A stretch of 57,978 nucleotides of DNA. Source: Christensenellaceae bacterium Phil10 (lineage in GTDB: Bacteria; Bacillota; Clostridia; Christensenellales; CAG-917). The stretch spans positions 1-57,978 of the forward strand of contig MSGY01000012.1 of the NCBI GenBank assembly GCA_001940895.1. Reading direction: 5' to 3'. A model generated the notes under the pieces. That model searched no databases. It was given only the letters and a program-made list of their open reading frames with translations, and had not been told where the DNA came from. The position numbers and the translations under genes are program-made. This document shows positions 15,933 to 25,849 of this stretch, in pieces. Position 1 is the stretch's first letter, and the number at the start of each line of letters is the position of its first letter.

Positions 15933-16479
15933 GCGTCAGCGCAAAGTTAACCGCCGTTACCGGAGTCTGCGTCCCTGCGCGTACGGCCATATAAGCCCAG
16001 AACGTATTTCCTTTGGCAAGACCCATAAGATACAGGCCGTATGTCGTTATAAAAAGAGTACATACGACAAAAACGAAAACGTAGGACAATGCGATATGAA
16101 AATAAGGCACTGCTTTTTTCGGTCCGGGAATTTTAATATAAGACACAAGTCCCGGAATAACGCCTATAAGAACCGACGAACACAGTATAATGGGATTAGG
16201 AGCATATCCGCCGCCTACGAAACAGCCTATAACGTCACCTATTCCGCCTACCAGTCCGCCGTTAACGGGACCGAAAAAATATCCCGCAAGAAAACAGGTC
16301 GTGTAAGTCAGCGTGATTTTCAGCGTGCCGAGCCGCGGCGAAAAAATACTTACGACAACGTTTACGGCAATGAGAAGCGCAAGATAAGCAATCCTCTGCG
16401 CGGTAAAATAAACCTTTTTTTTCTTCGGAATGCCGGCGCTTTCCACGGCGGTTTCTTCCGAAATATCGTTTTTAACCAT
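15859..16479 (-). CDS. folT: ECF transporter S component for folate (FolT)
   Basis: A 206-residue S component: a cytoplasmic N-terminal segment, then about six membrane helices including the N-terminal block RIAYLALLIAVNVVVS, the internal YFFGPVNGGLVGGIGDVIG motif, and AGTQTPVTAVNFALTLILYP near the end. FolT pairs with the shared ECF energy module (absent here) to import folate. The identification is strongly supported by the tetrahydrofolate riboswitch in its leader. The start at 16479 has GGGAGG upstream; longer versions would run through the riboswitch. Its final 25 codons overlap the flippase gene convergently. Confidence 0.9.
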   Translation of the reverse strand: MVKNDISEETAVESAGIPKKKKVYFTAQRIAYLALLIAVNVVVSIFSPRLGTLKITLTYTTCFLAGYFFGPVNGGLVGGIGDVIGCFVGGGYAPNPIILCSSVLIGVIPGLVSYIKIPGPKKAVPYFHIALSYVFVFVVCTLFITTYGLYLMGLAKGNTFWAYMAVRAGTQTPVTAVNFALTLILYPVFSKIFHSNVDKNAIRRQF

Positions 16480-16483
16480 AAAA

Positions 16484-16539
16484 AAACCTCCCGAAATCAA
16501 CAAGAGGTCCGATGCAATATACGTCCGCACGGCGGACGT
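16484..16539 (-). promoter_or_regulatory. folT riboswitch expression platform
   Basis: Two hairpins follow the aptamer: ACGTCCGC/GCGGACGT (16521-16539) and acctc/gaggt (16504-16508 with 16486-16490), the second burying the Shine-Dalgarno sequence. There is no U-tract, so control is likely at translation initiation. Confidence 0.6.
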
Positions 16540-16544
16540 TTTTC

Positions 16545-16634
16545 GCAGCGAACGCGATAAGCCACCGCAGGTTTCCCTTTCGTTTGCGGGCGACATTCCA
16601 TCCCGCAACACTTAACGCGACTTATCTACTCTGC
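16545..16634 (-). ncRNA. Tetrahydrofolate (THF, folT) riboswitch aptamer
   Basis: The minus-strand leader of folT shows the folT-motif landmarks in order: AGAGTAGATAAG, CGCGTTAAGTGTTGCGGGA, TGGAATGTCGCCCGCAAACG, then CCTGCGGTGGCTTAT and the closing GCGTTCGCT strand. These match the conserved GUAGA, GCGUUAAGUG, GAUGUCGUC and CGGUGAAUC blocks of the class I THF riboswitch as recalled. THF binding would lower folT translation. Confidence 0.92.
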
Positions 16635-16643
16635 TTTTTTTTG

Positions 16644-16672
16644 ATAATAACCCATATCGGCAGAAAAATCAA
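16644..16672 (-). promoter_or_regulatory. folT promoter
   Basis: Minus strand TTGATT (16667-16672), 17 bases, TATTAT (16644-16649), about ten bases ahead of the riboswitch. Confidence 0.7.
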
Positions 16673-16715
16673 GCGCATTGCGCATAATTTGATTTTAATA
16701 AAAGATAATAGCGAT

Positions 16716-17420
16716 ATGCTTAACGTATTTCTTCGCGCGATTATTCTGTATTTTTTCCTGCTTGTGGCGATGCGGCTGATGGGAAAAAGACAAATGTCCG
16801 AATTTCAGCCGTTCGAATTTGCCATAACTCTCGTTGCGGCCGACCTTGCGTGTATTCCCATGTCGGACAACACAATTCCCATTATCTACGGCATTATTCC
16901 GATATTCACGCTCGTGATACTGCACAATATTCTGACATTCGCGGCAATCAAAAGCCATCGTTTCAGAAAACTGATAAACGGAAAACCCGTCATTCTCATC
17001 GATGACGGAAAAATCGACTGCGACATTCTTAAAAAATGCGGTATGACGGCAAACGACCTTCTTGAAAGTCTTCGCGAACAAGGATATTTCAAAATCGGCG
17101 AGATAGGCTACGCCGTTCTCGAAACAAACGGTAAAGTTTCCGTGCTGCAAAAATTCGCAAACGCCCCCGTAACCAACGCCGATTTGAAAATTTCGGGCGG
17201 GGAAAACGCTCTGCCTTATAACGTGGTGGTCGAGGGACGTTTTATGGGCGAAACTTTCGGATATATCAATCCTCCTCTCGAAAAAGACCTTATCGTTAAA
17301 ACTCTCGAAAAAGAAAATATGCGCGTGCGGGACGTATTCCTTTTCTCGCTTGACGGAAACGAAGCGTTCATTCAATCTTACGACGGTCGCGTCGTAAATA
17401 CTATTTTATCCGACAAATGA
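16716..17420 (+). CDS. YetF/DUF421 family membrane protein, second copy
   Basis: A 234-residue DUF421 protein with three N-terminal membrane helices, the RLMGKRQMSEFQPFEFAI junction and the soluble-domain core GKPVILIDDGKIDCDILKK. It is more typical of the family than the copy at 4887 because it is followed by a DUF4363 gene, a pairing common in Clostridia. The start at 16716 is where homology begins. No ribosome-binding site is visible, and a GATAAT six bases upstream raises the possibility of a leaderless transcript. Four bases overlap the DUF4363 gene (ATGA). Confidence 0.85.
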   Translation: MLNVFLRAIILYFFLLVAMRLMGKRQMSEFQPFEFAITLVAADLACIPMSDNTIPIIYGIIPIFTLVILHNILTFAAIKSHRFRKLINGKPVILIDDGKIDCDILKKCGMTANDLLESLREQGYFKIGEIGYAVLETNGKVSVLQKFANAPVTNADLKISGGENALPYNVVVEGRFMGETFGYINPPLEKDLIVKTLEKENMRVRDVFLFSLDGNEAFIQSYDGRVVNTILSDK

Positions 17421-17797
17421 AAAAGGCGATAATATTAACTATTATACTACTTCTTATACTGAGCGCCGGCATAAGCGAGCACTTTTTCGTGCATAAAACT
17501 TTCGACCGTTTTAAGGAGCAGACTCGTTCGATAGAAAATGCGATAAACGAGGACGACATAGAAACCGCGCTGGAAAAATCCGAGGCGCTTCTCGACTGGT
17601 GGAATAAAAAACGCGTTGTCATCGAAGCCATATCGTACTGTCAGGACGCAAGACAGGTAAACGTGGTGATAGGCGAAATGATAGGCAGTTTAAAATGCGG
17701 GGATATTGAAAACGCAAGCAGTAAAATAGTAAGTCTTAACGAGCTTACCGACAATATACGGGATATTCTCGATTTCAACGCGATTGATATTATATAA
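17417..17797 (+). CDS. DUF4363 family protein
   Basis: A 126-residue protein with an N-terminal membrane anchor (about residues 4-24, IILTIILLLILSAGISEHFF) followed by a helical external domain containing ENAINEDDIETALEKSEALLDWWNK. The W-W-N-K region and the placement directly after a YetF gene match DUF4363. Function unknown; the two products likely act together at the membrane. It is translationally coupled to the YetF gene by an ATGA overlap and is followed by a strong terminator. Confidence 0.82.
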   Translation: MKKAIILTIILLLILSAGISEHFFVHKTFDRFKEQTRSIENAINEDDIETALEKSEALLDWWNKKRVVIEAISYCQDARQVNVVIGEMIGSLKCGDIENASSKIVSLNELTDNIRDILDFNAIDII

Positions 17798-17801
17798 CAA
17801 A

Positions 17802-17830
17802 AAAGCGGTTTTAAATGTTAAAACCGCTTT
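17802..17830. terminator. Bidirectional terminator between DUF4363 and uvrA
   Basis: Arms aaagcggttttaa and ttaaaaccgcttt with a three-base loop, A/T-rich on both sides. It serves both convergent operons. Confidence 0.85.
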
Positions 17831-17852
17831 CTTAACTCATAATTAGGTAAAT

Positions 17853-20684
17853 TTATTTAATGTTAAATATTTTTTTAAGAAACTCTCCCGTATAGGATTT
17901 CTCGTTTCCGGCAATATGCTCCGGCGTTCCCGTATCGACGATACGCCCGCCTCTGTCGCCGCCGTCGGGGCCGAGGTCAATAACGTTATCCGCAACCTTG
18001 ATAACGTCAAGATTATGCTCTATGACAAGCACGGTATTGCCCCCCGCAACAAGCCTTTCAAGAATTGCGATGAGTTTGGACACGTCGTGCGTATGCAATC
18101 CCGTGGTGGGCTCGTCGAGGATATACAGCGTCTTTCCCGTACTACGTTTGCTTAACTCGGTTGCAAGTTTGACGCGCTGCGCCTCGCCGCCGGACAGAGT
18201 CGTCGCGGGCTGTCCGAGTTTGATATATCCGAGACCCACGTCGTAGAGCGTTTTGATTTTATTGTATATTTTAGGAAGATTTTTAAAATACTCGCACGCT
18301 TCCTCAACCGTCATCTCAAGGACGTCGTTGATGTTCTTGCCCTTATACTTCACTTCGAGGGTTTCCCTGTTATAACGTTTGCCGTGGCAGACGTCGCAGG
18401 GAACGTATATGTCGGGAAGAAAGTGCATTTCAATCTGAATAATCCCGTCGCCTCCGCAGTTCTCGCATCGGCCGCCCGATACGTTGAACGAAAATCTGCC
18501 CGCAGTATAACCGCGCGCTTTCGCGTCGGGGGTCGACGCAAACAATTCGCGTATCGGAGTAAATACCCCGGTATAGGTTGCGGGATTGCTGCGAGGCGTC
18601 CGCCCTATGGGCGACTGGTCGATATTGATAATTTTATCGAAATACTCGATGCCCGCAATATTTTCGTACTTTCCCTCCGTCAGGTTGCTTTTATTCAATT
18701 TGTTGTAAATTGCCGGGAAAATAATTTCGTTTACGAGACTGCTTTTTCCGCTGCCCGACACTCCCGTAACCACGTTGAACAAGCCTACGGGAATATCGAC
18801 GTCGATATTTTTAAGATTATTCTGTCTCGCGCCTCTCACCGAAAGGTATCTTCCGTCGGGCAGATTTCTTTTTTCGGGAACGTCGATTTTAAGCTCTCCC
18901 GACAGATATTTGCCCGTAACGGAACGGGGACTCGCTATGATATCCGAGACGCTTCCCGACGCAACGAGTTCGCCTCCGTGAATACCGGCACCCGGTCCGA
19001 TATCCACTATATAATCGGCCGCACGGATTGTATCCTCGTCGTGTTCGACCACGATAAGAGTGTTTCCCAAATCTCTAAGGCCTTTAAGACTGTTTAGCAG
19101 TCTTTCGTTATCCTTCTGATGAAGACCTATCGACGGCTCGTCCAGAATATACAGAACGCCGGTAAGTCCGCTTCCTATCTGCGTGGCGAGTCTTATACGC
19201 TGCGACTCCCCTCCGGACAAAGTTGCGGACGACCTCGACAACGTCAGATAATCCAGCCCGACGTTTATAAGAAATCTGAGACGGGCGCGGATTTCTTTGA
19301 CGATTCTCTCCGCAATGAGCGTTTTCTGATTGTCAAGTTGCAGATTTTCGAAAAACTCGTCGATTTTATTGACGCTCATATCCGAAAGTTCGGCAATGTT
19401 CAGACCTCCTACGGTTACGGCAAGGGCTTCCTTTTTAAGTCGTTTTCCGCCGCAGGTGCTGCAGGGCACCGATACCATATATCTCTCTATTTCGAGTTTC
19501 GTCCCCTCGCTTGTGGTTTCGCGGTAGCGGCGCATGAGATTATTGACGATTCCTTCGTAACGGGTCATAAACTGCCCTTTGAAACTGCGCGAATTATAAT
19601 CCATCGGAATTCTCTCGTCAACGCCGTATAAAATCGCGTCGAGTTTCCACTTGGGAAGGTCCTTTATAGGAGTATCCAGCGAAAAATCAAGCACTTTCGT
19701 AAGCGCTTTAAACTGCGAACGCACGATATCGCCGCTTCCGAGATTCCAGCCCGAAGGCGTAGCAAGGCCGCCGTTTCCGACGCCGAGATTTTCGTCGAGA
19801 ATTATTTTTTTAAGGTCTATTTCGTTGCGGAATCCCAACCCCCCGCATTCGGGACAGGCTCCGAAGGGATTGTTGAACGAGAAAAGTCGGGGTTCGAGCT
19901 CCTCTATGCTGATATCGCAGTCGGGACAGCTGTATTTCGTGCTGTACGTCGTTTCCTTTCCGCCGTTATCGACTACCACTAACCCGTCGGCAAGTTTCAG
20001 AGCGGCTTCGACGCTGTCGGTAAGTCTGCGCCCGCTGCCCTCTTTTACCGCTATTCTGTCGACGGTTACGAAAATATTGTGTTTTACGTTTTTATCGAGT
20101 TTAATTTCTTCGTCGAGCGTATAGTCGATTCCGTCGACGCGCACGCGCACGTAACCCGATTTTTTGAAATCTTCAAGCTCTTTACGGTATTCGCCCTTTC
20201 TGCCCCGCACAACGGGAGCCATTATAATTACTTTGTTGTCTCCGCTTTTTCGGGCGGCTTCGACTATTCTGTCCGTAATCTGGTCCACCGACTGATGCTC
20301 GATTTCCCTGCCGCATTTCGGACAGTGCGGAGTGCCTATGCGCGCGTAAAGCAGTCGCAGATAGTCGTATATTTCGGTTACCGTTCCCACGGTGGAACGC
20401 GGGTTTTTCGAGGTTGTTTTCTGGTCGATTGAAACGGCGGGCGACAGCCCTTCGATATATTCCACGTCGGGCTTTTCCATCTGCCCGAGAAACATTCTCG
20501 CATAACTGGACAGGCTTTCGATATACCTTCTCTGGCCTTCGGCGAAAATCGTATCGAATGCAAGCGAGGATTTGCCGCTTCCCGACAAACCCGTAAACAC
20601 CACGAGTTTGTCGCGCGGGATTTCCACGTCGATATTTTTAAGATTGTTTTCTTTTGCGCCTTTAACGAAAATTTTATCTATCAT
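17853..20684 (-). CDS. uvrA: Excinuclease ABC subunit A
   Basis: A 943-residue UvrA, the damage-sensing ATPase of nucleotide excision repair. Two ABC modules are present: the first with [15 protein letters not shown] near residue 32 and the second with [15 protein letters not shown]. Signature motifs are [13 protein letters not shown] and [13 protein letters not shown]. Zinc modules are visible as CPKCG (near 119), CxxC pairs in the insertion region, and CENCGGDG...CDVC near 740. Length is normal. The start overlaps the uvrB stop (ATGA), so the two are translationally coupled. uvrC is not in the window. Confidence 0.97.
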   Translation of the reverse strand: MIDKIFVKGAKENNLKNIDVEIPRDKLVVFTGLSGSGKSSLAFDTIFAEGQRRYIESLSSYARMFLGQMEKPDVEYIEGLSPAVSIDQKTTSKNPRSTVGTVTEIYDYLRLLYARIGTPHCPKCGREIEHQSVDQITDRIVEAARKSGDNKVIIMAPVVRGRKGEYRKELEDFKKSGYVRVRVDGIDYTLDEEIKLDKNVKHNIFVTVDRIAVKEGSGRRLTDSVEAALKLADGLVVVDNGGKETTYSTKYSCPDCDISIEELEPRLFSFNNPFGACPECGGLGFRNEIDLKKIILDENLGVGNGGLATPSGWNLGSGDIVRSQFKALTKVLDFSLDTPIKDLPKWKLDAILYGVDERIPMDYNSRSFKGQFMTRYEGIVNNLMRRYRETTSEGTKLEIERYMVSVPCSTCGGKRLKKEALAVTVGGLNIAELSDMSVNKIDEFFENLQLDNQKTLIAERIVKEIRARLRFLINVGLDYLTLSRSSATLSGGESQRIRLATQIGSGLTGVLYILDEPSIGLHQKDNERLLNSLKGLRDLGNTLIVVEHDEDTIRAADYIVDIGPGAGIHGGELVASGSVSDIIASPRSVTGKYLSGELKIDVPEKRNLPDGRYLSVRGARQNNLKNIDVDIPVGLFNVVTGVSGSGKSSLVNEIIFPAIYNKLNKSNLTEGKYENIAGIEYFDKIINIDQSPIGRTPRSNPATYTGVFTPIRELFASTPDAKARGYTAGRFSFNVSGGRCENCGGDGIIQIEMHFLPDIYVPCDVCHGKRYNRETLEVKYKGKNINDVLEMTVEEACEYFKNLPKIYNKIKTLYDVGLGYIKLGQPATTLSGGEAQRVKLATELSKRSTGKTLYILDEPTTGLHTHDVSKLIAILERLVAGGNTVLVIEHNLDVIKVADNVIDLGPDGGDRGGRIVDTGTPEHIAGNEKSYTGEFLKKIFNIK

Positions 20685-22648
20685 TGTCCGTTTCTCAATT
20701 CTTTCTTAAGTTCGGTTATTCTGTCTCTCAATCTGATAGCCGCTTCGAAATCCAGTCCGTCGGCGGCAACCTGCATAAGACCTTTAAGTCTTTCAAGTTC
20801 AGAAGCGATGTCTTTACGGTCGCGTTTTTCGTCTTTATCGAGTTTTTTGGTAATTTCGATAGTATTTACTATATCCTTTACGACGGTATGCGGTACAATG
20901 CCGTGTTCCTTATTGTAGTCGCTTTGTATCTTGCGGCGCCGATTTGTTTCGTCTATCGCGCGGCGCATACTGCCCGTTATCGTATCGGCGTACATAATGA
21001 CGCGCGCCTCGGTATTTCTCGCCGCCCTTCCCACCGTCTGAATAAGCGCGGTTTCGCTTCTCAGAAAGCCTTCCTTATCGGCGTCGAGAATTGCAACGAG
21101 CATCACCTCGGGAATATCCAGACCTTCTCTTAAAAGGTTTATTCCCACAACGACGTCCGTTTCGCCCTTTCTCAATGAATTTATTATTTCGATGCGTTCG
21201 AGCGTATCTATGTCGCTGTGCATATATTTGACTTTGATTTCCTTTTCTTTAAGAAACGACGTAAGGCTTTCGGCCATTTTCTTCGTAAGGGTCGTTACGA
21301 GAATTCTGCCGCCTTTATTTACCGTTTCGTTGATTTCCGAAATCAGGTCGTCAATCTGTCCTTCGACGGGGCGCACCGTGATTTCCGGGTCGATAATGCC
21401 GGTAGGTCTTATAAGTTGTTCGGCAACCCGGTCGGCTTCGGACAGTTCGTATGGGGCGGGAGTTGCCGAAACGCATATGAGCTGGCCTATCCGTTTATCG
21501 AATTCGTCAAATCTCAACGGACGATTGTCGAATGCGGCGGGAAGACGGAAACCGTAATCCACGAGGTTTTCCTTGCGGCTTCTGTCGCCGTTGTACATAC
21601 CTCTTATCTGCGGAATGGTCATATGACTTTCGTCAATGAAACATATAAAGTTTTCGGGAAAGAAGTCCAGAAGAGTATAAGGCGGTTCCCCCTCTTGTCT
21701 TCCGTCGAAATATCTGCTGTAATTTTCGATACCGCTGCAATATCCCATCTCGCGCATCATCTCGATATCGTATGCTACTCTCTCGCCTATTCTCTGCGCT
21801 TCGATAAGTTTATTGTTATCGGTAAAATATTTTATTCTTTCCTCGCGGTCTTTGGTTATCATCTTCAACGCGTTTTCCATACGGGATTCTCCCACGACGT
21901 AGTGGGTTGCGGGAAAAATGACGGCGTGTTCGAGCCTTGCGAGGGGCTTTCCGGTAAGGGCGTCTATCTCATACAGTTTTTCCACTTCGTCGCCGAAAAA
22001 TTCAACCCTTACCGCCACTTCCGAATTCGACGACGGGAAAATATCAACCACGTCGCCGCGCATTCTGAACGTACTGCGCTGAAAGTCGATATCTGCACGC
22101 TTATATTGTATATTAACGAGTTTACGCGCCAAATCGTCGCGGTCAAGTTCCATTCCCGGTCGTAACGATATCGAAAGATTAAAATACTCCTCGGGTGCGC
22201 CGAGGCCGTAGATACACGACACCGAACTTACGACGATAACGTCGTTTCTTTCGCACAGACTGCTTGTCGCGCTGTTTCTCAACTTGTCTATTTCGTCGTT
22301 TATTTCCAGTTCCTTTTCAATATAGGTATCGCTTCTCGGGATATAAGCCTCGGGCTGATAGTAGTCGTAATACGACACGAAAAATTCCACGCGGTTATCG
22401 GGAAAAAACTCGCGGAATTCGTTGCAGAGTTGCGCCGCAAGCGTCTTATTGTGCGCGATAACGAGCGCCGGCCGTTGCACCCTTTCGATAACGTTAGCCA
22501 TCGTGAAAGTTTTGCCGCTTCCGGTAACGCCGAGAAGAACCTGAGTTCGAAAACCGTCGTTAAGACCTTCGACAAGTTTTTCTATCGCCTGTTCCTGGTC
22601 TCCGCAAGGACTGAATCTGGATTGTAAACGGAATTGAAAATTCTCCAT
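20681..22648 (-). CDS. uvrB: Excinuclease ABC subunit B
   Basis: A 655-residue UvrB, the helicase-like damage-verification subunit. It has Walker [15 protein letters not shown] near residue 40, the beta-hairpin region [12 protein letters not shown], helicase motifs DESH and QTVGRAARN, and the C-terminal UVR motif (about 615-650) that contacts UvrC. ATG 22648 shares its first base with the stop codon of the upstream gene (TGATG), so translation is coupled to the small membrane protein before it. Confidence 0.97.
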   Translation of the reverse strand: MENFQFRLQSRFSPCGDQEQAIEKLVEGLNDGFRTQVLLGVTGSGKTFTMANVIERVQRPALVIAHNKTLAAQLCNEFREFFPDNRVEFFVSYYDYYQPEAYIPRSDTYIEKELEINDEIDKLRNSATSSLCERNDVIVVSSVSCIYGLGAPEEYFNLSISLRPGMELDRDDLARKLVNIQYKRADIDFQRSTFRMRGDVVDIFPSSNSEVAVRVEFFGDEVEKLYEIDALTGKPLARLEHAVIFPATHYVVGESRMENALKMITKDREERIKYFTDNNKLIEAQRIGERVAYDIEMMREMGYCSGIENYSRYFDGRQEGEPPYTLLDFFPENFICFIDESHMTIPQIRGMYNGDRSRKENLVDYGFRLPAAFDNRPLRFDEFDKRIGQLICVSATPAPYELSEADRVAEQLIRPTGIIDPEITVRPVEGQIDDLISEINETVNKGGRILVTTLTKKMAESLTSFLKEKEIKVKYMHSDIDTLERIEIINSLRKGETDVVVGINLLREGLDIPEVMLVAILDADKEGFLRSETALIQTVGRAARNTEARVIMYADTITGSMRRAIDETNRRRKIQSDYNKEHGIVPHTVVKDIVNTIEITKKLDKDEKRDRKDIASELERLKGLMQVAADGLDFEAAIRLRDRITELKKELRNGQ

Positions 22649-23052
22649 CAAAGTTTGCCCATAATGGCGGGCGCGATGATATAACGTATAAGCATTGCGA
22701 TTATGCCCGAGACAACCGCCGTACAGGCCGTAATCATAAGTTTATTGTAAAAGCTCTTTCTCCACGCTCTTTCCACGCGGGCGAAAGACAATCCTTTCTG
22801 GTGCATCGTGATGCAATAGGTAAGTTCGCCGTGGTTGTCGGCCTGAATGTATTCGAGATAATCGTCGAGCGCAAGGCCTTTGAGCATAGGCTCGAGCTCG
22901 TCGGGAGTATATGCGTATTCGTACGGCAGCGCCTCGAAAATTTCCAGCGGTTTGACAAGACAAACCCCCTCGTCGTTTTTTTCGGCAAGATTAAGCAGTA
23001 CGTGCATCAGAGCCCTTTCTTTTTTGTTTAACGCGTGTCTCTCTACCGCCAT
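22648..23052 (-). CDS. Membrane-anchored winged-helix-like protein, uvrB-coupled
   Basis: A 134-residue protein of unknown function. Residues 1-90 look like a small helical or winged-helix domain ([20 protein letters not shown], then a helix and the beta-wing [13 protein letters not shown]). After a basic stretch ([10 protein letters not shown]) one membrane helix fills about residues 105-128. The layout matches the neighbouring 146-residue protein: a cytoplasmic DNA-binding-like fold tethered by a C-terminal helix. It lies 11 bases after that gene and overlaps uvrB by one base, so it belongs to the uvr operon. No family recognised. Confidence 0.75.
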   Translation of the reverse strand: MAVERHALNKKERALMHVLLNLAEKNDEGVCLVKPLEIFEALPYEYAYTPDELEPMLKGLALDDYLEYIQADNHGELTYCITMHQKGLSFARVERAWRKSFYNKLMITACTAVVSGIIAMLIRYIIAPAIMGKL

Positions 23053-23063
23053 AAAAACCTCGG

Positions 23064-23504
23064 TTACTTAGAATTGAGAAATACTCCTATCAACAGCGCG
23101 ATTACCGCGGTGATAAGCCCGCCGAGCATAGCGCCCCAGAAAGCGGCGTTTCTTATCATCTTGCGCAACGAAATGCTGTCAAGACGAATTTCTTTGGATT
23201 TTTTTCCTCCCGCGGATTCGTCGGAAAGCTCTGCCGTTTCGGAGACCGCGGATTCGTGTTCGGCGCGCTCGATAGCGCGGGCTTTTGCAAGCGTGGCGAG
23301 ACAGTATTCGTCAACGGTGGAGTATTTTACTTTAATATAATCGTTGTCCGAAAGCGTGCGAATAATCCCCGAAAGTTCCACCTTCGTGCAACGGTCGCTG
23401 TCGGATAATTTCGAAATAATTTCATCGGCGTCGATGATTTTGTACGAGCCGTCCGATATGTCGTTCAGAATACATAAAACGGCGTTCAATTGCTTGTCCA
23501 GCAT
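23064..23504 (-). CDS. Membrane-anchored winged-helix-like protein, first gene of uvr operon
   Basis: A 146-residue protein without a recognised family. Residues 1-75 show helix-helix-helix-wing order (AVLCILNDISDGS, ADEIISKLS, VELSGIIRTLSDNDYIKVKY, then TVDEYCLATL), followed by an acidic low-complexity linker (about 85-105) and one membrane helix at about 118-142 (FWGAMLGGLITAVIALLIGV). It starts at ATG 23504 with GAGGTAA upstream. It resembles the next protein in architecture and size, suggesting an old duplication. Its role in the uvrBA operon is unknown. Confidence 0.75.
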   Translation of the reverse strand: MLDKQLNAVLCILNDISDGSYKIIDADEIISKLSDSDRCTKVELSGIIRTLSDNDYIKVKYSTVDEYCLATLAKARAIERAEHESAVSETAELSDESAGGKKSKEIRLDSISLRKMIRNAAFWGAMLGGLITAVIALLIGVFLNSK

Positions 23505-23528
23505 AAATTACCTCATTTTAGTTATTAT

Positions 23529-23557
23529 ATTATACCACTCGTTTATATAAAATGCAA
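23529..23557 (-). promoter_or_regulatory. Promoter of the uvr operon
   Basis: Minus strand TTGCAT (23552-23557), 17 bases, TATAAT (23529-23534). No LexA/DinR-type box was recognised around it. Confidence 0.65.
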
Positions 23558-23608
23558 GCCGTTTCTCGTCTGCCCTCGCTTAACGGGATTATTTTCTTTC
23601 AAAAACCT

Positions 23609-23637
23609 TTGTGTTTTACGCAAAAGTGTGTTATTAT
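23609..23637 (+). promoter_or_regulatory. Promoter of the acyl-CoA synthetase gene
   Basis: TTGTGT (23609-23614), 17 bases, TATTAT (23632-23637), 31 bases before the chosen ATG. Confidence 0.5.
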
Positions 23638-23668
23638 TATTAAAATTATTGCGTTAAAGAGAAAAAAT

Positions 23669-25315
23669 ATGAATCTTCTTGACAACTATTTAAACGCGAC
23701 GGAATTCAAAGATTACGAGGATTTCAAACAAAACGCCCGTATCAGGGTGCCCGACGACTTCAACTTCGGTTTCGACGTTGCCGACGAATATGCGCGTATC
23801 GCTCCCGAAAAACGCGCTCTCGTATGGTGCAATCAGAAAGGCGAGGAAAAAATTCTGACTTTTTCGGACTTAAAGAAGTTATCCGATAAAATGTGCGGCG
23901 TGATAACGTCGTACGGCGTGGGACGCGGCGATTTCGTTATGAGCATGCTCAACCGCCGCTGGGAATACTGGGTGCTTGCGGTTGCCTGTTGCAAACTCGG
24001 CGTCGTGCTTATCCCCGCAACCCATATGCTTACGCCGAAAGACGTTGCTTACCGCTGTAACGAGGCGGGCGTAAAACTGATTTTCACCACAAACGAAGAG
24101 GACGTTTACGAACATATCGCCCTTGCCCTTCCCGATTGCCAAACGCTTAAAGGCGTGCTTTCGGTAGACGGGTCGAAGTTCGACAATCTTGCCGAAAAAC
24201 TCGGGCAGGCCGACGAAAGTTTCGAATTTACCTGCCGTCCTTCGGGACGCGAACTTATGCTCGTGTATTTTACTTCGGGCACTACGGGCATGCCCAAAAT
24301 GGTAATGCACGATTTCAACTATCCTCTCGGTCATATTTTCACGGCAAAATACTGGCAAAGCGTCGAGGACGACGGATTGCATTTCACAATGGCCGAAACG
24401 GGTTGGGCGAAATGCAGCTGGGGGAAAATTTACGGACAATGGATTTCGGGTTCCGCCGTGTTTGCATACGACTATCACGGCCGTTTTACACCCACGGACG
24501 TGCTTCCGTTAATAAAAAAATACAAAATTACAACTTTCTGCGCTCCTCCCACAATTTACCGTTTTCTTGTAAAAGAAGACCTTACACGTTACGATTTATC
24601 GTCGCTTAAACACTGTTCCACGGCCGGCGAAAGCTTAAATCCCGAGGTTTTCAGACAATTTTACAATGCGACGGGACATAAAATCTACGAGGGATTCGGG
24701 CAGACGGAAGGCACGGTAATGCTTGGCACTTTCAAATATCTCGAACCCGTTACGGGCAGTCTCGGAAAACCCAGCCCGCTGTACGACGTTCACCTCATCG
24801 ACGACGACGAAAACGACGTGCCGTGCGGCGAGGAAGGCGAAATAGCCATTCTCAAATCATCCGACCAATGCGGTCTCGTTTCGGGATACCTTAAAGACGA
24901 GGCGCGCACCGAACAAATGAAAAACGACAGATTCTTCCATACGGGCGACCTTGCGTATCAGGATAAGGACGGCTGGTTCTGGTACGTGGGCAGAAAGGAC
25001 GACATAATAAAATCGTCGGGTTATCGCATAGGGCCGTTCGAAGTCGAAAGCGCGCTTATGGAACACCCTGCCGTACTCGAATGCGCAATAACGGCCGTAC
25101 CCGACGACCTGCGCGGACAGATTGTAAAAGCAACAATCGTGCTTACAAAGAATTACGAGCCTTCGGACGCGCTCGTCAAGGAACTTCAGAATCACGTCAA
25201 ACGCGTTACGGCGCCTTACAAATATCCGAGAATCGTCGAGTTCGTTAAAGAACTTCCAAAAACCACTTCGGGCAAAATCCGCCGTGTCGAAATCCGCGAA
25301 AACGACAAAAAATAA
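23669..25315 (+). CDS. AMP-forming acyl-CoA synthetase
   Basis: A 548-residue member of the adenylate-forming (ANL) superfamily: P-loop YFTSGTTGMPKMV, GFGQTEGT adenine-binding motif, the hinge HTGDLAYQDKDGW...GRKDD, and the C-terminal catalytic lysine in PKTTSGKIRR. It activates a carboxylic acid to acyl-AMP and then to the CoA thioester. Sequence style is closest to acetyl/medium-chain acyl-CoA ligases; the substrate cannot be fixed. ATG 23669 gives the usual N-terminus, although the ribosome-binding site (AAAGAGAAAA) is weak. It stands alone with its own promoter and terminator. Confidence 0.88.
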   Translation: MNLLDNYLNATEFKDYEDFKQNARIRVPDDFNFGFDVADEYARIAPEKRALVWCNQKGEEKILTFSDLKKLSDKMCGVITSYGVGRGDFVMSMLNRRWEYWVLAVACCKLGVVLIPATHMLTPKDVAYRCNEAGVKLIFTTNEEDVYEHIALALPDCQTLKGVLSVDGSKFDNLAEKLGQADESFEFTCRPSGRELMLVYFTSGTTGMPKMVMHDFNYPLGHIFTAKYWQSVEDDGLHFTMAETGWAKCSWGKIYGQWISGSAVFAYDYHGRFTPTDVLPLIKKYKITTFCAPPTIYRFLVKEDLTRYDLSSLKHCSTAGESLNPEVFRQFYNATGHKIYEGFGQTEGTVMLGTFKYLEPVTGSLGKPSPLYDVHLIDDDENDVPCGEEGEIAILKSSDQCGLVSGYLKDEARTEQMKNDRFFHTGDLAYQDKDGWFWYVGRKDDIIKSSGYRIGPFEVESALMEHPAVLECAITAVPDDLRGQIVKATIVLTKNYEPSDALVKELQNHVKRVTAPYKYPRIVEFVKELPKTTSGKIRRVEIRENDKK

Positions 25316-25335
25316 TTCTTTCAACCTTAAATAAA

Positions 25336-25362
25336 AAAACCCCGCTCGTCAAGCGGGGTTTT
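25336..25362. terminator. Bidirectional terminator after the acyl-CoA synthetase
   Basis: Arms aaaaccccgct and agcggggtttt with a five-base loop. It serves this gene and the opposite-strand coaX-hom operon. Confidence 0.85.
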
Positions 25363-25379
25363 ATTTTGCGCGGTTACAA

Positions 25380-25820
25380 TTATTCTTTCTTATTATCGGC
25401 GGTTTCGTCCTTTTCCTCTCCGGTATTCGATTCGCTCTCTTCGCAAACGGCGATAACTTCTTCTTTCTTCTCCTCTTCACCGTCCGTTTTTACGGATTTA
25501 AGATTGAAATAAGCAAACAGACCGAAAACGAGATACGTCAGGATTTTCGCTATACCTATTATTCCGTTGATGATGTAGTATGCTTTATAGGCCTGCGCAT
25601 TGTAGGGCGCCATATTCATACACGCCGAAAAAATTACGGTAAACGCGCCGAGAAGCAGAAATACGAGAGTGACCGCAAATACTTTTTTCGTCTCTTTTTT
25701 AAGTTCGTCGTCGTCGGTTTTAAGCCATACGTATCCGCCGAGCAGCGCAAAAATAATACTGCTTGCGTACGCGCCGGCCCAAAGAATTACTTTTTGCCAT
25801 TTTTTGCTGATTTTTTGCAT
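25380..25820 (-). CDS. Hypothetical membrane protein
   Basis: A 146-residue protein with four hydrophobic stretches (about residues 12-30, 43-63, 76-100 with a central gap) and a highly acidic glutamate/lysine-rich tail from about residue 115. SD AGGAGATATT lies just ahead of ATG 25820. It is the last gene of the coaX-hom operon, but it has no recognisable link to that metabolism. No family recognised. Confidence 0.7.
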   Translation of the reverse strand: MQKISKKWQKVILWAGAYASSIIFALLGGYVWLKTDDDELKKETKKVFAVTLVFLLLGAFTVIFSACMNMAPYNAQAYKAYYIINGIIGIAKILTYLVFGLFAYFNLKSVKTDGEEEKKEEVIAVCEESESNTGEEKDETADNKKE

Positions 25821-25849
25821 AATAATATCTCCTGAAATTTTAATTCCTA

